Shown: piece by piece, positions 35,403-47,212 of the stretch
Numbering within the stretch: the stretch's first letter is position 1
Layout: each line of letters starts with the position of its first letter
Assembly (NCBI RefSeq): GCF_004920835.1
Contig: NZ_QFHO01000023.1
Coordinates: 1-64,000 of the forward strand
Reading direction: 5' to 3'
DNA: 64,000 nt
Source of the DNA: Stenotrophomonas maltophilia
Lineage (GTDB): Bacteria > Pseudomonadota > Gammaproteobacteria > Xanthomonadales > Xanthomonadaceae
Notes under the pieces: generated by a model
What the model saw: the letters and a program-made list of their open reading frames with translations, nothing else
The model's database searches: none
What the model was told of the DNA's origin: nothing
Program-made: the position numbers and the translations under genes

Positions 35403-35566
35403 TATTTCAACCAATTATGATTCTCATGGGCAAATGACGCCGGCTTTAACGAGCCTTTAATCGGTGCCGGCGTAGGCTTCAGCGAACCGCAGCTCTGCCT
35501 CTCAGCAGGATCGGTATCGGGATACAACTTCAGACCCAGGCGGGGGCACCGCCTGGGTCTTTTTTA
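35403..35566 (+). ncRNA. Candidate small RNA or long 3' UTR ending in a strong terminator
   Basis: The 160-bp stretch between rimK and its terminator has a TATGAT -10-like box at 35416-35421 and AT-rich surroundings. It then shows pairing segments (tttaacgagcctttaatcgg; gccggcgtaggcttcagcg; ctgcctctcagcagg) before the terminator at 35532. There is no open frame of note. It could be an independent sRNA or the 3' end of the rimK message. No -35 box is evident. Confidence 0.3.
35532..35564 (+). terminator. Rho-independent terminator
   Basis: AGACCCAGGCGG/CCGCCTGGGTCT with a short loop, followed by TTTTTT: a textbook intrinsic terminator on the plus strand. Confidence 0.9.
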
Positions 35567-35648
35567 TGCCTGCCGAAGGCCCCTTGTGGAGGCCGCGTGA
35601 CGGCCGTAGAGTGACGCGCATCGTTCCTGGATGGATCGGAGGCTGGCG

Positions 35649-36125
35649 ATGTACCGCATCACGATGATCGCGTTGTTGCTGGGGCTGTCCGGCGCGGCTG
35701 CCGCCAAGCCGGAAAAGACCGCCCTACAGATGGACCGGCAGGCGCCGGTGGCCGGACAGATCCGCCAGGTGGAGGCAGCCCTGGCCACTCCTGAATACGC
35801 CGAGTTGTCCAATGAGGACCGCAGCCGCGTGCAGCAGTCACTGGAACGGATCCGCTCGCGGATGGGCGAACGCCAGACCGTGCAGGAGCTGCCACCGCAG
35901 GAGCAGGCCGACGTCTTCAACGAGCAGGAGCGGATCAATACCCTGCTGACCCGTGGCCATGACGACAGCCGCCAGATCTGCACCTACCAGCGCACCACCG
36001 GCAGCAACATGCCCAAGGGGCGCTGCCTGACCGTGGCCGAGCGGCGCCGTATCGAGGAAAAGGGCAAGGCCCTGATCAACGACCAGCGCAGCTACAGCAA
36101 CCTCGTTCCGCCTTCCGGGCGCTGA
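35649..36125 (+). CDS. Small periplasmic protein, paralogue 1 of 3
   Basis: A 158-residue protein with a signal peptide ending SGAAAAKP. The mature part is mostly helical and charged. It carries the family's core: a VAGQIRQVEAAL-like helix, NEDRSRVQQSLERI, and near the end ICTYQRTTGSNMPKGRCLTVAERRR, with a conserved pair of cysteines around TGSNMP. That C-terminal block recurs in many small exported Xanthomonadaceae proteins of unknown role. It is the most divergent of the three tandem copies. The start MYRITM is chosen over an upstream ATG eighteen bases earlier because it fits the signal peptide. Confidence 0.8.
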   Translation: MYRITMIALLLGLSGAAAAKPEKTALQMDRQAPVAGQIRQVEAALATPEYAELSNEDRSRVQQSLERIRSRMGERQTVQELPPQEQADVFNEQERINTLLTRGHDDSRQICTYQRTTGSNMPKGRCLTVAERRRIEEKGKALINDQRSYSNLVPPSGR

Positions 36126-36219
36126 TCCCCGTGTCCCACACCTGCCTTGCGCTGCGCATGGCCGCATCGACAGATTCCCGTTTCTAGCCGTTCAATCATG
36201 GACGAACATGGAGGTAGTG

Positions 36220-36690
36220 ATGCAACGCATGACCCCGATTGCCCTGATGGTGTGCCTGGGCCTGGCCGCAACGGCGCAGGCGAAGCCAGAAAAGAGTGAA
36301 GTGAAGTTCGACGCCAAGGCGCCGGTGGCCGAGCAGATCCAGGCCGTCGAAAAGGCGATCAGCTCCGAGAACTACAGCGAGATCGGCCTGGAGGACAAGA
36401 GCCGGGTGCAGCAGGCGCTGGGCCGGATCAAGCTGGCGGTGGGTGACCACCAGAACGTGGAGCAGCTCAGCCCGCACGACCAGACCCAGGTCTTCAACGA
36501 CCAGGAAGTGATCAATACGATCATGACCCGCGCCCACGCCGACAGCCGCATGGTCTGCCGTCGCGAGCGCAGCACCGGCAGCAACATGCCGCAGAGTGTC
36601 TGCCTGACCGTGGCGCAACGCCGCAAGGCGCAGGAAGAAAGCCGCAAGGCGCTCAACGACACTCAGCGCTTCAACAACTACAAGCCCTGA
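36220..36690 (+). CDS. Small periplasmic protein, paralogue 2 of 3
   Basis: A 156-residue exported protein closely related to the next gene. The start at 36220 (MQRMTPIAL) follows GGAGG. The signal peptide ends TAQAKPE. The shared blocks are APVAEQIQAVEKAI, NYSEIGLEDKSRVQQALGRI, then QVFNDQEVINTIMTRAHADS, and the C-terminal CRRERSTGSNMPQSVCLTVAQRRKAQEE with its cysteine pair (quoted in parts). Function unknown. Helical and charged, it may bind a partner in the periplasm. Confidence 0.82.
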   Translation: MQRMTPIALMVCLGLAATAQAKPEKSEVKFDAKAPVAEQIQAVEKAISSENYSEIGLEDKSRVQQALGRIKLAVGDHQNVEQLSPHDQTQVFNDQEVINTIMTRAHADSRMVCRRERSTGSNMPQSVCLTVAQRRKAQEESRKALNDTQRFNNYKP

Positions 36691-36792
36691 TCGCAAGGCA
36701 TCGCCAACGGTCACCCTGCCGAGCGTCCCTTGTGGGCGCATCGGCGGAGTCGTAAAGTTGGTCCCCATTCATGGAAGAACCTGGAGTGCGTT

Positions 36793-37254
36793 ATGTACCG
36801 CAAGACCACGCTGGCCCTGATGCTGTCGCTGGGCCTGGTTGCCACTGTGCACGCCAAGGCCGAGAAGCAAGGCGTTCGGATGGACGGCGGCGCACCGGTG
36901 GCCGAGCAGATCCGCCGCGTTGAAGCGGCCATCGGCAGCGAGGACTACAGCGAGATCGGGCTGGAGGACAAGAGCCGGGTGCAGCAGGCACTGAACCGCA
37001 TCAAGATCAAGATGAATGGCCGCGAGAAGGTTGATGAGCTTGCGCCGCAGGAGCGTAACGACGTCTTCAACGAGCAGGAGATCGTCAACACGATAATGAC
37101 CCGTGCCCATGCCGACAGCCGCATGATCTGCCGCCGCGAGCGCCTGACCGGCAGCAACATGCCGCAGAGCGTCTGCCTGACCGTGGCCCAGCGCCGCAAG
37201 GCCCAGGAAGAAAGCCGCCGCGCGATGACCGACCAGCAGCGGATGAGCCGCTGA
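36793..37254 (+). CDS. Small periplasmic protein, paralogue 3 of 3
   Basis: A 153-residue exported protein. Start MYRKTT at 36793 has GGAG upstream. The signal peptide ends TVHAKAE. It shares SEDYSEIGLEDKSRVQQAL, the NEQEIVNTIMTRAHADSR block and SNMPQSVCLTVAQRRKAQEE almost residue for residue with paralogue 2, so the pair is the younger duplication. It is the last gene before the two-component system on the same strand, 166 bp away. Confidence 0.82.
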   Translation: MYRKTTLALMLSLGLVATVHAKAEKQGVRMDGGAPVAEQIRRVEAAIGSEDYSEIGLEDKSRVQQALNRIKIKMNGREKVDELAPQERNDVFNEQEIVNTIMTRAHADSRMICRRERLTGSNMPQSVCLTVAQRRKAQEESRRAMTDQQRMSR

Positions 37255-37420
37255 CCGACGGCCCCGGCCCAGGCCATTCGCGACGGTCGCGGCGCCGGTA
37301 CGAAATGTTAAGAATGGAACCTGTATCGTTCAGCAGGTAGACGTCGCGTCCACTCCGGCAGGTCCATCCTGCAGGGGTGGGCCTGGCCCCCCGACGACCC
37401 TTCAAGAACCAGAGGTTCCA

Positions 37421-38098
37421 GTGCGCATTCTCGTAATCGAAGACAACAGCGACATCGCCGCCAACCTGGGCGACTACCTTGAGGATCGTGGCCACACCGT
37501 GGACTTCGCGGCCGATGGTGTCACTGGCCTGCACCTCGCCGTCGTGCACGAGTTCGACGCGATCGTGCTGGACCTCAACCTGCCTGGCATGGACGGCATC
37601 GAAGTGTGCCGCAAGCTGCGCAATGAAGCGCGCAAGCAGACGCCGGTACTGATGCTGACTGCCCGGGATTCGCTGGACAACAAGCTGGCGGGTTTCGATT
37701 CCGGCGCCGACGACTACCTGATCAAGCCGTTCGCGCTGCAGGAAGTGGAAGTGCGCCTGAATGCCCTGTCGCGCCGCGGCAAAGGCGTGCAGACCCGCGT
37801 GCTGGAAACCGGTGACCTGGAATACAACCTGGATACGCTGGAAGTCCGTCGCCAGGGCAAGCTGCTGCAGCTCAACCCGACCGCGCTGAAGATCCTGCAG
37901 GCGCTGATGGAAGCGGCCCCGGCCGTGGTGACCCGCCAGGAGCTGGAAACCCGCGTGTGGGGCGAGGAACTGCCCGATTCGGATTCGCTGCGGGTGCACA
38001 TCCATGGCCTGCGTGCGGTGGTCGACAAGCCGTTTGAAGTGCCGCTGATCCAGACCCGCCATGGCATCGGATACCGCATCGCCACCCCGGAAGCCTGA
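37421..38098 (+). CDS. OmpR-family response regulator
   Basis: A 225-residue response regulator. The receiver domain has phospho-acceptor D51 (VLDLNLPGMDG), switch T80 and K102 (LIKPF). A winged-helix DNA-binding domain follows (LQLNPTALKILQALMEA, then LRVHIHGLRAVVD, and TRHGIGYRIA). The start is GTG 37421, directly at MRILVIEDN. The sensor kinase gene overlaps its end. What it controls is not visible; the three paralogues immediately upstream are candidates by position only. Confidence 0.93.
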   Translation: MRILVIEDNSDIAANLGDYLEDRGHTVDFAADGVTGLHLAVVHEFDAIVLDLNLPGMDGIEVCRKLRNEARKQTPVLMLTARDSLDNKLAGFDSGADDYLIKPFALQEVEVRLNALSRRGKGVQTRVLETGDLEYNLDTLEVRRQGKLLQLNPTALKILQALMEAAPAVVTRQELETRVWGEELPDSDSLRVHIHGLRAVVDKPFEVPLIQTRHGIGYRIATPEA

Positions 38099-39428
38099 TT
38101 CCGTGGCAGCCAAGGGGGAGCGCCGACGCACGCCGTATCGGCGACGCCTGCGCAGCCGCATCATCGTGTCGTTCGTGTTGTTGGGCTTCTGCCTGACAAC
38201 ACTGTTCGCGTTCGCCACCAACTGGGCCCGCCTGCGCGTGGAAAACCAGCTGGTGGAAGAGCTGATGAACCGCAACATCGATGAGTATGCGCGGCGCTAT
38301 TACGAACATCCGGGTCACAACCCGGATGCCCCAGTGCTGCAGATCAAGGCGTACGCCTACTCCAAGGACAAATTCGACCGGGTGCGCGAAGAACGTGCGC
38401 AATGGGCGGGCTTCTCAGATGGCATCCACAGCGTCAGCGGCGATGAGCACGGCGAGGCGTATTCCTACAAGCTGGCGGTACGCAAGACGCCTGACGCCTG
38501 GTTCTTCCTCGCCTATGACATGACCGACAGCGTGCGTGGCGGCAAGCAGCTCAACCGCGCGCTGGTGCTGTCGGTGCTGGTGTTCAGCGTGCTGTCGCTG
38601 GTGCTGGGCTGGTGGTCGGCATCGAAGGTGATGAAACCGGTGTCGGACCTGGCCGCGCGGCTGCGTGCCTATCGTGGCGGTACCAGTGATCCCGAACCCT
38701 TGGCGCCACGCTTCCCCGACGACGAAGTGGGGCAGCTGGCCCAGGCGCTGGACGACTATTCCTCGCGGCTGACCGAGGTGGTGCAGCGCGACCGGGAGTT
38801 CAACGCCGACGTCAGCCATGAACTGCGCACGCCGCTGGCGGTGATCCGTGGCGCTACCGAACTGCTGCTGACCCGGCCCGGCCTGGACGAGAAGGTGCTG
38901 CAGCGCCTGCAGCGCATCCAGCGCGCCGAACAGCAGTGCAGCGACCTGATCGGCGCGCTGCTGCTGCTGTCGCGCAACGAGCGCGGGCAGGGCACCAGCA
39001 ACGTCGCCCGCGTGGCCGAGCAGCTGCTCGATGCACATCGCGCACAGCTGGGCGGCAAGCCGCTGGAGCTGCTGCTGGAAGGCGAGCGCAACCTGGTGAT
39101 CGATGCGCCCGAAGCGGCCCTGTCGGTGGCGCTGGGCAACCTGATCGGCAATGCCGTGAAGTATTCGCAGGACGGCGAGGTACGCGTGTTCGTCGGCACC
39201 AACTCGGTGTCGGTAACCGACAGCGGCCCGGGCCTGAGCGAAGAAGACGCCGCCAAGCTGTTCCAGCGTGGCTACCGCGGCACCCATGCCGGCCATTCGC
39301 AGGGCGGTGGTATCGGTCTGTCGATCGTCAGCCGCCTGTGCGACCTGTACGGCTGGCAGGTCAGCGTGCGCCCTGGCGGCGAACGCGGCGTGATCGCCAC
39401 CCTGACGTTCTCGCCGAAGCCACTGTAA
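38061..39428 (+). CDS. Sensor histidine kinase
   Basis: A 455-residue membrane kinase from ATG 38061; GTG 38103 would reduce the overlap with the regulator and give 441 residues. Helix 1 (IIVSFVLLGFCLTTLFAF) and helix 2 (ALVLSVLVFSVLSLVLGWW) bound a ~130-residue periplasmic sensor. A HAMP domain follows, then DVSHELRTPLAV with phospho-His 253. The ATPase domain has NLIGNAVKYS (N box), VTDSGPGLSEED (G1) and GGGIGLSIV (G2). It partners the upstream OmpR-type regulator. The signal is unknown. Confidence 0.92.
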   Translation: MASDTASPPRKPDSVAAKGERRRTPYRRRLRSRIIVSFVLLGFCLTTLFAFATNWARLRVENQLVEELMNRNIDEYARRYYEHPGHNPDAPVLQIKAYAYSKDKFDRVREERAQWAGFSDGIHSVSGDEHGEAYSYKLAVRKTPDAWFFLAYDMTDSVRGGKQLNRALVLSVLVFSVLSLVLGWWSASKVMKPVSDLAARLRAYRGGTSDPEPLAPRFPDDEVGQLAQALDDYSSRLTEVVQRDREFNADVSHELRTPLAVIRGATELLLTRPGLDEKVLQRLQRIQRAEQQCSDLIGALLLLSRNERGQGTSNVARVAEQLLDAHRAQLGGKPLELLLEGERNLVIDAPEAALSVALGNLIGNAVKYSQDGEVRVFVGTNSVSVTDSGPGLSEEDAAKLFQRGYRGTHAGHSQGGGIGLSIVSRLCDLYGWQVSVRPGGERGVIATLTFSPKPL

Positions 39429-39431
39429 ACG

Positions 39432-39623
39432 GTAGATGCCGACCTTGGTCGGCGCTGGCCCTGACGACCATGTAGAGCCGAGCCCACGCTCGGCTGCGTT
39501 GGGCTCCCGGAGCCGAGCATGGGCTCGGCTCTACAGTAGCCTGCGCCATGCATGGACGCCCGATCAGTAGATCCGCGCCATGCGTGGATGCGCTTCGGTA
39601 GTGCCGGCGGCTGGCCGGCAACC
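39432..39623. repeat. Cluster of four GTAG hairpins
   Basis: 39432-39458 (GTAGATGCCGACC/GGTCGGC), an outward-facing pair at 39472-39534 (GTAGAGCCGAGC … GCTCGGCTCTAC), 39567-39592 (GTAGATCCGCGCCATGCGTGGATG) and 39598-39623 (GTAGTGCCGGCGGCTGGCCGGCA). They fill the gap between the kinase and coaE, which are convergent. Confidence 0.75.
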
Positions 39624-39628
39624 CGGCC

Positions 39629-40240
39629 TCAGCCCCCGGCCAACCCCAGATACCGTGCATGCAGCCGTTCCACCTGCACCTGCAGGTCCTCCGGCTGCCC
39701 ATCATTGACCACCACGTCATCGGCCAGCGCCAAGCGCTGTGCGCGGCTGGCCTGCGCAGCAATCATCTGGTCGGCCAGCGCGGCGTCGATGCCGTCACGC
39801 AGCATCAGCCGGGCATGCTGCACGGCTTCCGGCGCATCCACCAGCAGCACCCGGTCCAGCCACGGATAGGCCTGCCGCCCACCAACCTCCGTCAACAGCG
39901 GAATGGCGGCAATTGCATAGGGGCTGGCGGCCTGCTCGCACTGCTGTTGCATCAGCAGGCGGATGGCCGGGTGGGTGATGGCTTCCAGTGCCGTCCGCTC
40001 GGCCGGGTCGGCAAACACATGGGCGCGCAGCCGGGCCCGGTCCAGGCCGCCATCGGCCAGCAGCATGTCGGCGCCGAAGCGCTCGGCGATGCGGGCCAGC
40101 GCCGGGCTGCCAGCGGCAACCACGGCGCGGGCGGCCAGGTCGGCGTCGGCCACCACGATCCCCAGCGCCTCGAAGCGCCGGGTCACTTCACTCTTGCCCG
40201 AGGCGATGCCGCCGGTCAGGCCAACCACATAGCGGCTCAT
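39629..40240 (-). CDS. coaE: Dephospho-CoA kinase
   Basis: Phosphorylates the 3'-hydroxyl of dephospho-CoA, the final step of coenzyme A synthesis. The 203-residue product begins MSRYVVGLTGGIASGKSEV with the P-loop. The DADLAARAVV lid motif, ITHPAIR and IPLLTE are also present. Start 40240 is immediately before the P-loop region; the longer upstream frame is unlike the family. It is transcribed behind pilD and pilC, an order common in Xanthomonadaceae and pseudomonads. Confidence 0.96.
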   Translation of the reverse strand: MSRYVVGLTGGIASGKSEVTRRFEALGIVVADADLAARAVVAAGSPALARIAERFGADMLLADGGLDRARLRAHVFADPAERTALEAITHPAIRLLMQQQCEQAASPYAIAAIPLLTEVGGRQAYPWLDRVLLVDAPEAVQHARLMLRDGIDAALADQMIAAQASRAQRLALADDVVVNDGQPEDLQVQVERLHARYLGLAGG

Positions 40241-40251
40241 GGGGACTCCCC

Positions 40252-41115
40252 TCAGCGCAGCCCGCTCATCACCAGGTACTGCTCCACCAATGGCGCACCC
40301 CACATGAAGTACAGCCAGCCGGCGATGGCCAGGTAGGGGCCGAACGGGATGGGGGTGGCGCGGTCACGGCCCCGGCTGTACAGCCAGATCGAGCCGATGA
40401 TGGCGCCCAGCACCGAGGACAGCAGGATGATCGGCAGGATGCCCTTCAGCCCGCACCAGGCGCCCAATGCAGCCAGCAGCTTGAAATCGCCATGGCCCAT
40501 GCCTTCCTTGCCGGTCAGCTGCTTGAACAGCCACCAGACCGTCCACAGCGACAGGTAACCCACCGCCGCGCCCACCAGGGCAGGCTTGGCCGGCATGTAC
40601 AGGTTGTCGATGCTGCCTATCAGCCCCAGCCACATCAGCGGCAGGGTCAACTGGTCGGGCAGCAGCTGCGTGCGCAGGTCGATGCCGGACAAGGCGATCA
40701 GGAAACAGGTCAGCACAATGGCGCCGAAGCCCTGCCAGCCGAAGCCGAACTGCCAGACACAGGCCAGCACCAGCACCGAGGTCAGCGCCTCCACCAGCGG
40801 GTACTGCAGTGAGATGGGCGCCTTGCAGTGCCGGCATTTGCCGCCCTGGATGATCCAGCTGAACAGGGGGATGTTCTCGTACCAGCTCAGCTTGTGCTTG
40901 CAATGCGGGCAGTGCGACGGCTCCACCACGATCCCCGGTGGGGGTGGTTCATAGAAGTCCGGTTCCTCCAGGACTTCGCGCGCATCGCGCTTCCACTGCC
41001 ACTCCAGCCGCTTGGGCAGGCGCAGGATGACGACGTTGAGGAAACTGCCCAGCAGCAGTCCCAGGGCGGCCGCGGCGGGGTAGCCGAGGCCGGGATGCTG
41101 GTCGAGAAAAGCCAT
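40252..41115 (-). CDS. pilD: Type IV prepilin peptidase
   Basis: A 287-residue inner-membrane aspartyl protease that cleaves and N-methylates prepilins (and type II secretion pseudopilins). The zinc-binding CPHCKHKLSWYENIPLF and CRHCKAPISLQY tetracysteine motif is present. The two catalytic acids lie in SGIDLRTQLLPD and GMGHGDFKLLAALGAW. Start 41115 (MAFLDQHPGL). It lies between pilC and coaE with an 11-bp gap, so it is part of the pil operon. Confidence 0.96.
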   Translation of the reverse strand: MAFLDQHPGLGYPAAAALGLLLGSFLNVVILRLPKRLEWQWKRDAREVLEEPDFYEPPPPGIVVEPSHCPHCKHKLSWYENIPLFSWIIQGGKCRHCKAPISLQYPLVEALTSVLVLACVWQFGFGWQGFGAIVLTCFLIALSGIDLRTQLLPDQLTLPLMWLGLIGSIDNLYMPAKPALVGAAVGYLSLWTVWWLFKQLTGKEGMGHGDFKLLAALGAWCGLKGILPIILLSSVLGAIIGSIWLYSRGRDRATPIPFGPYLAIAGWLYFMWGAPLVEQYLVMSGLR

Positions 41116-41122
41116 GTATGTG

Positions 41123-42382
41123 TTATCCGACGACGGCGCCGAGTTTGAAGATGGGAAGGTACATGGCAATCACCATGCCGCCAACAATGGTACCAATGAA
41201 CACCATGATCATCGGTTCCAGCAGGCTGCTCAGGGCATCCACCGAATTGTTGACCTCCTGCTCGTAGTACTCCGCCACCTTGAACAGCATGGCGTCCAGC
41301 GCACCGGCCTCTTCGCCGATGCCGGTCATCTGGATGACCATGTGCGGGAACAGGTTGGTCTGCTTCATCGACATGTTCACCGGGTAGCCCACCGAGACGT
41401 CGTCGCGCATGCGCAGCACCGCTTCTTCGTACACGGTGTTGCCGGTGGCGCCGGCCACGATGCCCAGCGCCTCCACCAGCGGCACGCCGGCCTTGAAGGT
41501 CACCGCCGTGGTGCGCGAGAAACGGGCGATGGCGCTGTTGTGCATGATCTGCCCGATCACCGGCACCTTCAGCACGAACCGGTCCATCGCATGCTGCATC
41601 TTCGGCGAGCGCTTGTAGGCCATGACCAGGCCGACCGCCGTACCGATCGCGACCAGCAGCATCAGCCACCACCACGACACCATGAATCTCGAGAGGTTCA
41701 CCACCAGCTGGGTGAAGGCGGGCAGCTCGGCGCCGAAGCTCTTGAACACGTCCTCGAACTGCGGCACCACGAACACCAGCATGATGCCGCTGACCAGCAT
41801 GGCCACCACCACCACCATGATCGGGTAGAACAGCGCCTTCTTGATCTTGCCCTTCAGCGCTTCGATGTTCTCCTTGTAGGTGGCCACCGTGTCCAGCACG
41901 GTTTCCAGCACGCCGGCGCCTTCGCCGGCCCGCACCAGGTTGCGGTACAGCTCATCGAACTGCACCGGGTGCTTGCTGACCGCTTCGTACATCGAGGAGC
42001 CGCCCTCGATGTCGGTGCGGATGGTGTCCACCAGCTTCTTCATGCGCGGGTTCTTGTGCCCGCTGGCAATGATGTCCAGCGACGACACGATCGGCACGCC
42101 GGACTTCATCATCGTGGCCATCTGCCGGCTGAAGAAGGCGATGTCCTTGGGCTTGACCGGGCTGCCGGCGGCGCCGAACAACGGTTTCGACTTCGGCTTG
42201 ACCTGGCCCGGGTTGATGCCCTGGCGGCGCAGCTCGGCACGCAGCAGGTTGGCGTTCTTGGCCAGCTGCTCGCCCTTCATCTTCACGCCCCGCTTGTCGG
42301 TCCCCACCCAGACAAACGGCTGCAGCTCCATGGTGGCGCGTGCCACCGGCTCTTTCTTGATCGCACTGCGACTGACAGACAT
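41123..42382 (-). CDS. pilC: Type IV pilus inner-membrane platform protein
   Basis: A 419-residue polytopic protein that couples the PilB/PilT motors to pilus assembly. Two homologous T2SSF domains are seen, the first around FSRQMATMMKSGVPIVSSL and the second around FSRTTAVTFKAGVPLVEALG, each followed by a hydrophobic helix. The chain ends LEPMIMVFIGTIVGGMVIAM. ATG at 42382 starts MSVSRSAIKKEP. It is divergent from the first pilin and followed by pilD. Confidence 0.96.
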   Translation of the reverse strand: MSVSRSAIKKEPVARATMELQPFVWVGTDKRGVKMKGEQLAKNANLLRAELRRQGINPGQVKPKSKPLFGAAGSPVKPKDIAFFSRQMATMMKSGVPIVSSLDIIASGHKNPRMKKLVDTIRTDIEGGSSMYEAVSKHPVQFDELYRNLVRAGEGAGVLETVLDTVATYKENIEALKGKIKKALFYPIMVVVVAMLVSGIMLVFVVPQFEDVFKSFGAELPAFTQLVVNLSRFMVSWWWLMLLVAIGTAVGLVMAYKRSPKMQHAMDRFVLKVPVIGQIMHNSAIARFSRTTAVTFKAGVPLVEALGIVAGATGNTVYEEAVLRMRDDVSVGYPVNMSMKQTNLFPHMVIQMTGIGEEAGALDAMLFKVAEYYEQEVNNSVDALSSLLEPMIMVFIGTIVGGMVIAMYLPIFKLGAVVG

Positions 42383-42506
42383 GTTGGCTCCCCAAGACCC
42401 GCCATCCCCAGGCGGGTAACTAGCCGTGGATGGTAGCGGGTTCAAGGCCGGATGGGCAGTTGGCGGGCGGCCCAGCGTGCGATTTCGTGCCGGCTGCCGG
42501 CCAAAG

Positions 42507-42523
42507 GTGACGCACTGCGTCAC
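42507..42523. promoter_or_regulatory. Palindromic operator-like site, candidate PilR site
   Basis: GTGACGCACTGCGTCAC: perfect 7-bp arms around ACT. It lies about 100 bp upstream of the sigma-54 promoter, where enhancer-binding proteins such as PilR bind. No binding evidence is visible beyond symmetry and position. Confidence 0.4.
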
Positions 42524-42622
42524 ATTGCCGCGTCCATCGCAGATTCGGATGCGGGGGGTTCCCATCCACGAAATTGCTGCCATCATGGGCGCGGGGAAAT
42601 CCAGGGGGAGGCGTGCCGGGGT

Positions 42623-42638
42623 TGGCACGCAACCTGCG
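42623..42638 (+). promoter_or_regulatory. Sigma-54 promoter of the first pilin gene
   Basis: TGGCACGCAACCTGCG: GG at -24 and GC at -12 with ten bases between, matching the TGGCAC-N5-TTGC consensus except one base. It is about 97 bp before the pilin ATG. Conserved regulation of pilA by RpoN and PilR is established in related bacteria. The rest of the 352-bp pilC-pilin gap has no gene. Confidence 0.75.
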
Positions 42639-42734
42639 TTGATCCACCCGCAGGGTATGGGGCCCGCTCAACCGGCGCTGTCCGGTCCGATCCCGTGCAC
42701 TGAACTCAACCACCACTATCTTGGGGATGTACCA

Positions 42735-43175
42735 ATGAAGAACCAGAAGGGCTTCACCCTTATCGAACTGATGATCGTCGTCGCGATCATCGCTATCCTG
42801 GCTGCCATCGCACTGCCGGCTTACCAGGACTACACCGCCAAGTCGAAGGTCACCGCGGCGCTGGCCGATCTGGCTTCGCACAAGACCCAGTTCGAGATGG
42901 AAAAGAGCGCGGGCCGTGATCCGACCGTAGCAACCGCTGGATTCCAAGCTGAAGAGACCGGTAGCTGCGAAAGCATCACCGTGACTAAGGGCGGCATGAC
43001 CTGTGCCATCCGTGAGCCGGGTAGCCGGATCGGCGAAGGCGCAACTCTTGCTTTGAAGTACACCGACACCGCCGTTGGCGACAACGGTGCCATTACGACC
43101 CCGGGTGGCTTCTCCTGCGTCGTGACCGTTATGGATGCTAAGTTCATTCCGAAGGGTTGCACCAAGGGTACCTAA
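42735..43175 (+). CDS. pilA: Type IV pilin, first copy
   Basis: A 146-residue pilin subunit. A six-residue leader MKNQKG precedes the class IVa signature [20 protein letters not shown] with the Glu at mature position 5. PilD should cleave after Gly6 and methylate Phe. The globular part has a cysteine pair near the C-terminus ([16 protein letters not shown]). A sigma-54 promoter and PilS-PilR in the same locus indicate its regulation. A second pilin gene follows 158 bp downstream. Confidence 0.95.
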   Translation: MKNQKGFTLIELMIVVAIIAILAAIALPAYQDYTAKSKVTAALADLASHKTQFEMEKSAGRDPTVATAGFQAEETGSCESITVTKGGMTCAIREPGSRIGEGATLALKYTDTAVGDNGAITTPGGFSCVVTVMDAKFIPKGCTKGT

Positions 43176-43238
43176 TGCACTCAATCCGTAGAGCTTTGTT
43201 ATAGGAGCTAATGTTCCTAGAGCTCTCTGGGGAGTGAA

Positions 43239-43266
43239 CACAAGGCCCGCTTCGGCGGGCCTTGTG
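43239..43266 (+). terminator. Stem-loop between the two pilin genes
   Basis: CACAAGGCCCGC/GCGGGCCTTGTG around TTCG. It has no long T-tract, so it may attenuate or protect the first message rather than fully stop it. Confidence 0.6.
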
Positions 43267-43332
43267 CTGACCGGGCTACCAGAACCGATCGGCACGCAGC
43301 AATGGGGATTGCTGGATCAAACAGGGGGAGTC

Positions 43333-43740
<408 letters not shown>

Positions 43741-43961
43741 TCACACTTCCGCTCTCCGATGGGATGCTGGCCGACCCTTGACGGGGCTATCATCACCGGG
43801 GGAGTCAGGATCGTGCCTGCCGGGTAGGGAGTGCCAGGCGAGGCAGTGTTGCTCATGGATTGGCGATGCCGTTGGCCGTTGGCTGCGGCAGGTTCTGCTG
43901 CCCCGTGCGGTGCCCGTACAAGGCGCACGGCAGTGCATGACCCCATGAGCCAAGGATTCAT

Positions 43962-45695
<1,734 letters not shown>

Positions 45696-45696
45696 C

Positions 45697-45772
45697 GTCG
45701 ATCCACGCCATGCGTGGATGACGTCGGTCGGCATCGGGTCAGAGCCCTTTCCTGCGGAAAGGGATCCGACCC
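45697..45772. repeat. GTAG-type and GGGTCAGA-type hairpins between pilB and pilR
   Basis: 45697-45724 carries GTCGATCCACGCCATGCGTGGATGAC, and 45736-45772 carries GGGTCAGAGCCCTTTCC/GGAAAGGGATCCGACCC (family copy 10). They separate the convergent pilB and pilR. Confidence 0.8.
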
Positions 45773-45778
45773 GGCTGA

Positions 45779-47152
<1,374 letters not shown>

Positions 47153-47212
47153 GGGCGTGAAAGATAAACGAGGGGGCTGGAAGCGACAAATGTTTGACGC
47201 ACAGAATCAGAA

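Noticed and set aside
43741-43961. Cyclic di-GMP riboswitch before pilB
   Set aside because: The gap has GC-rich pairing but no match to the conserved GEMM core, so I do not claim one.
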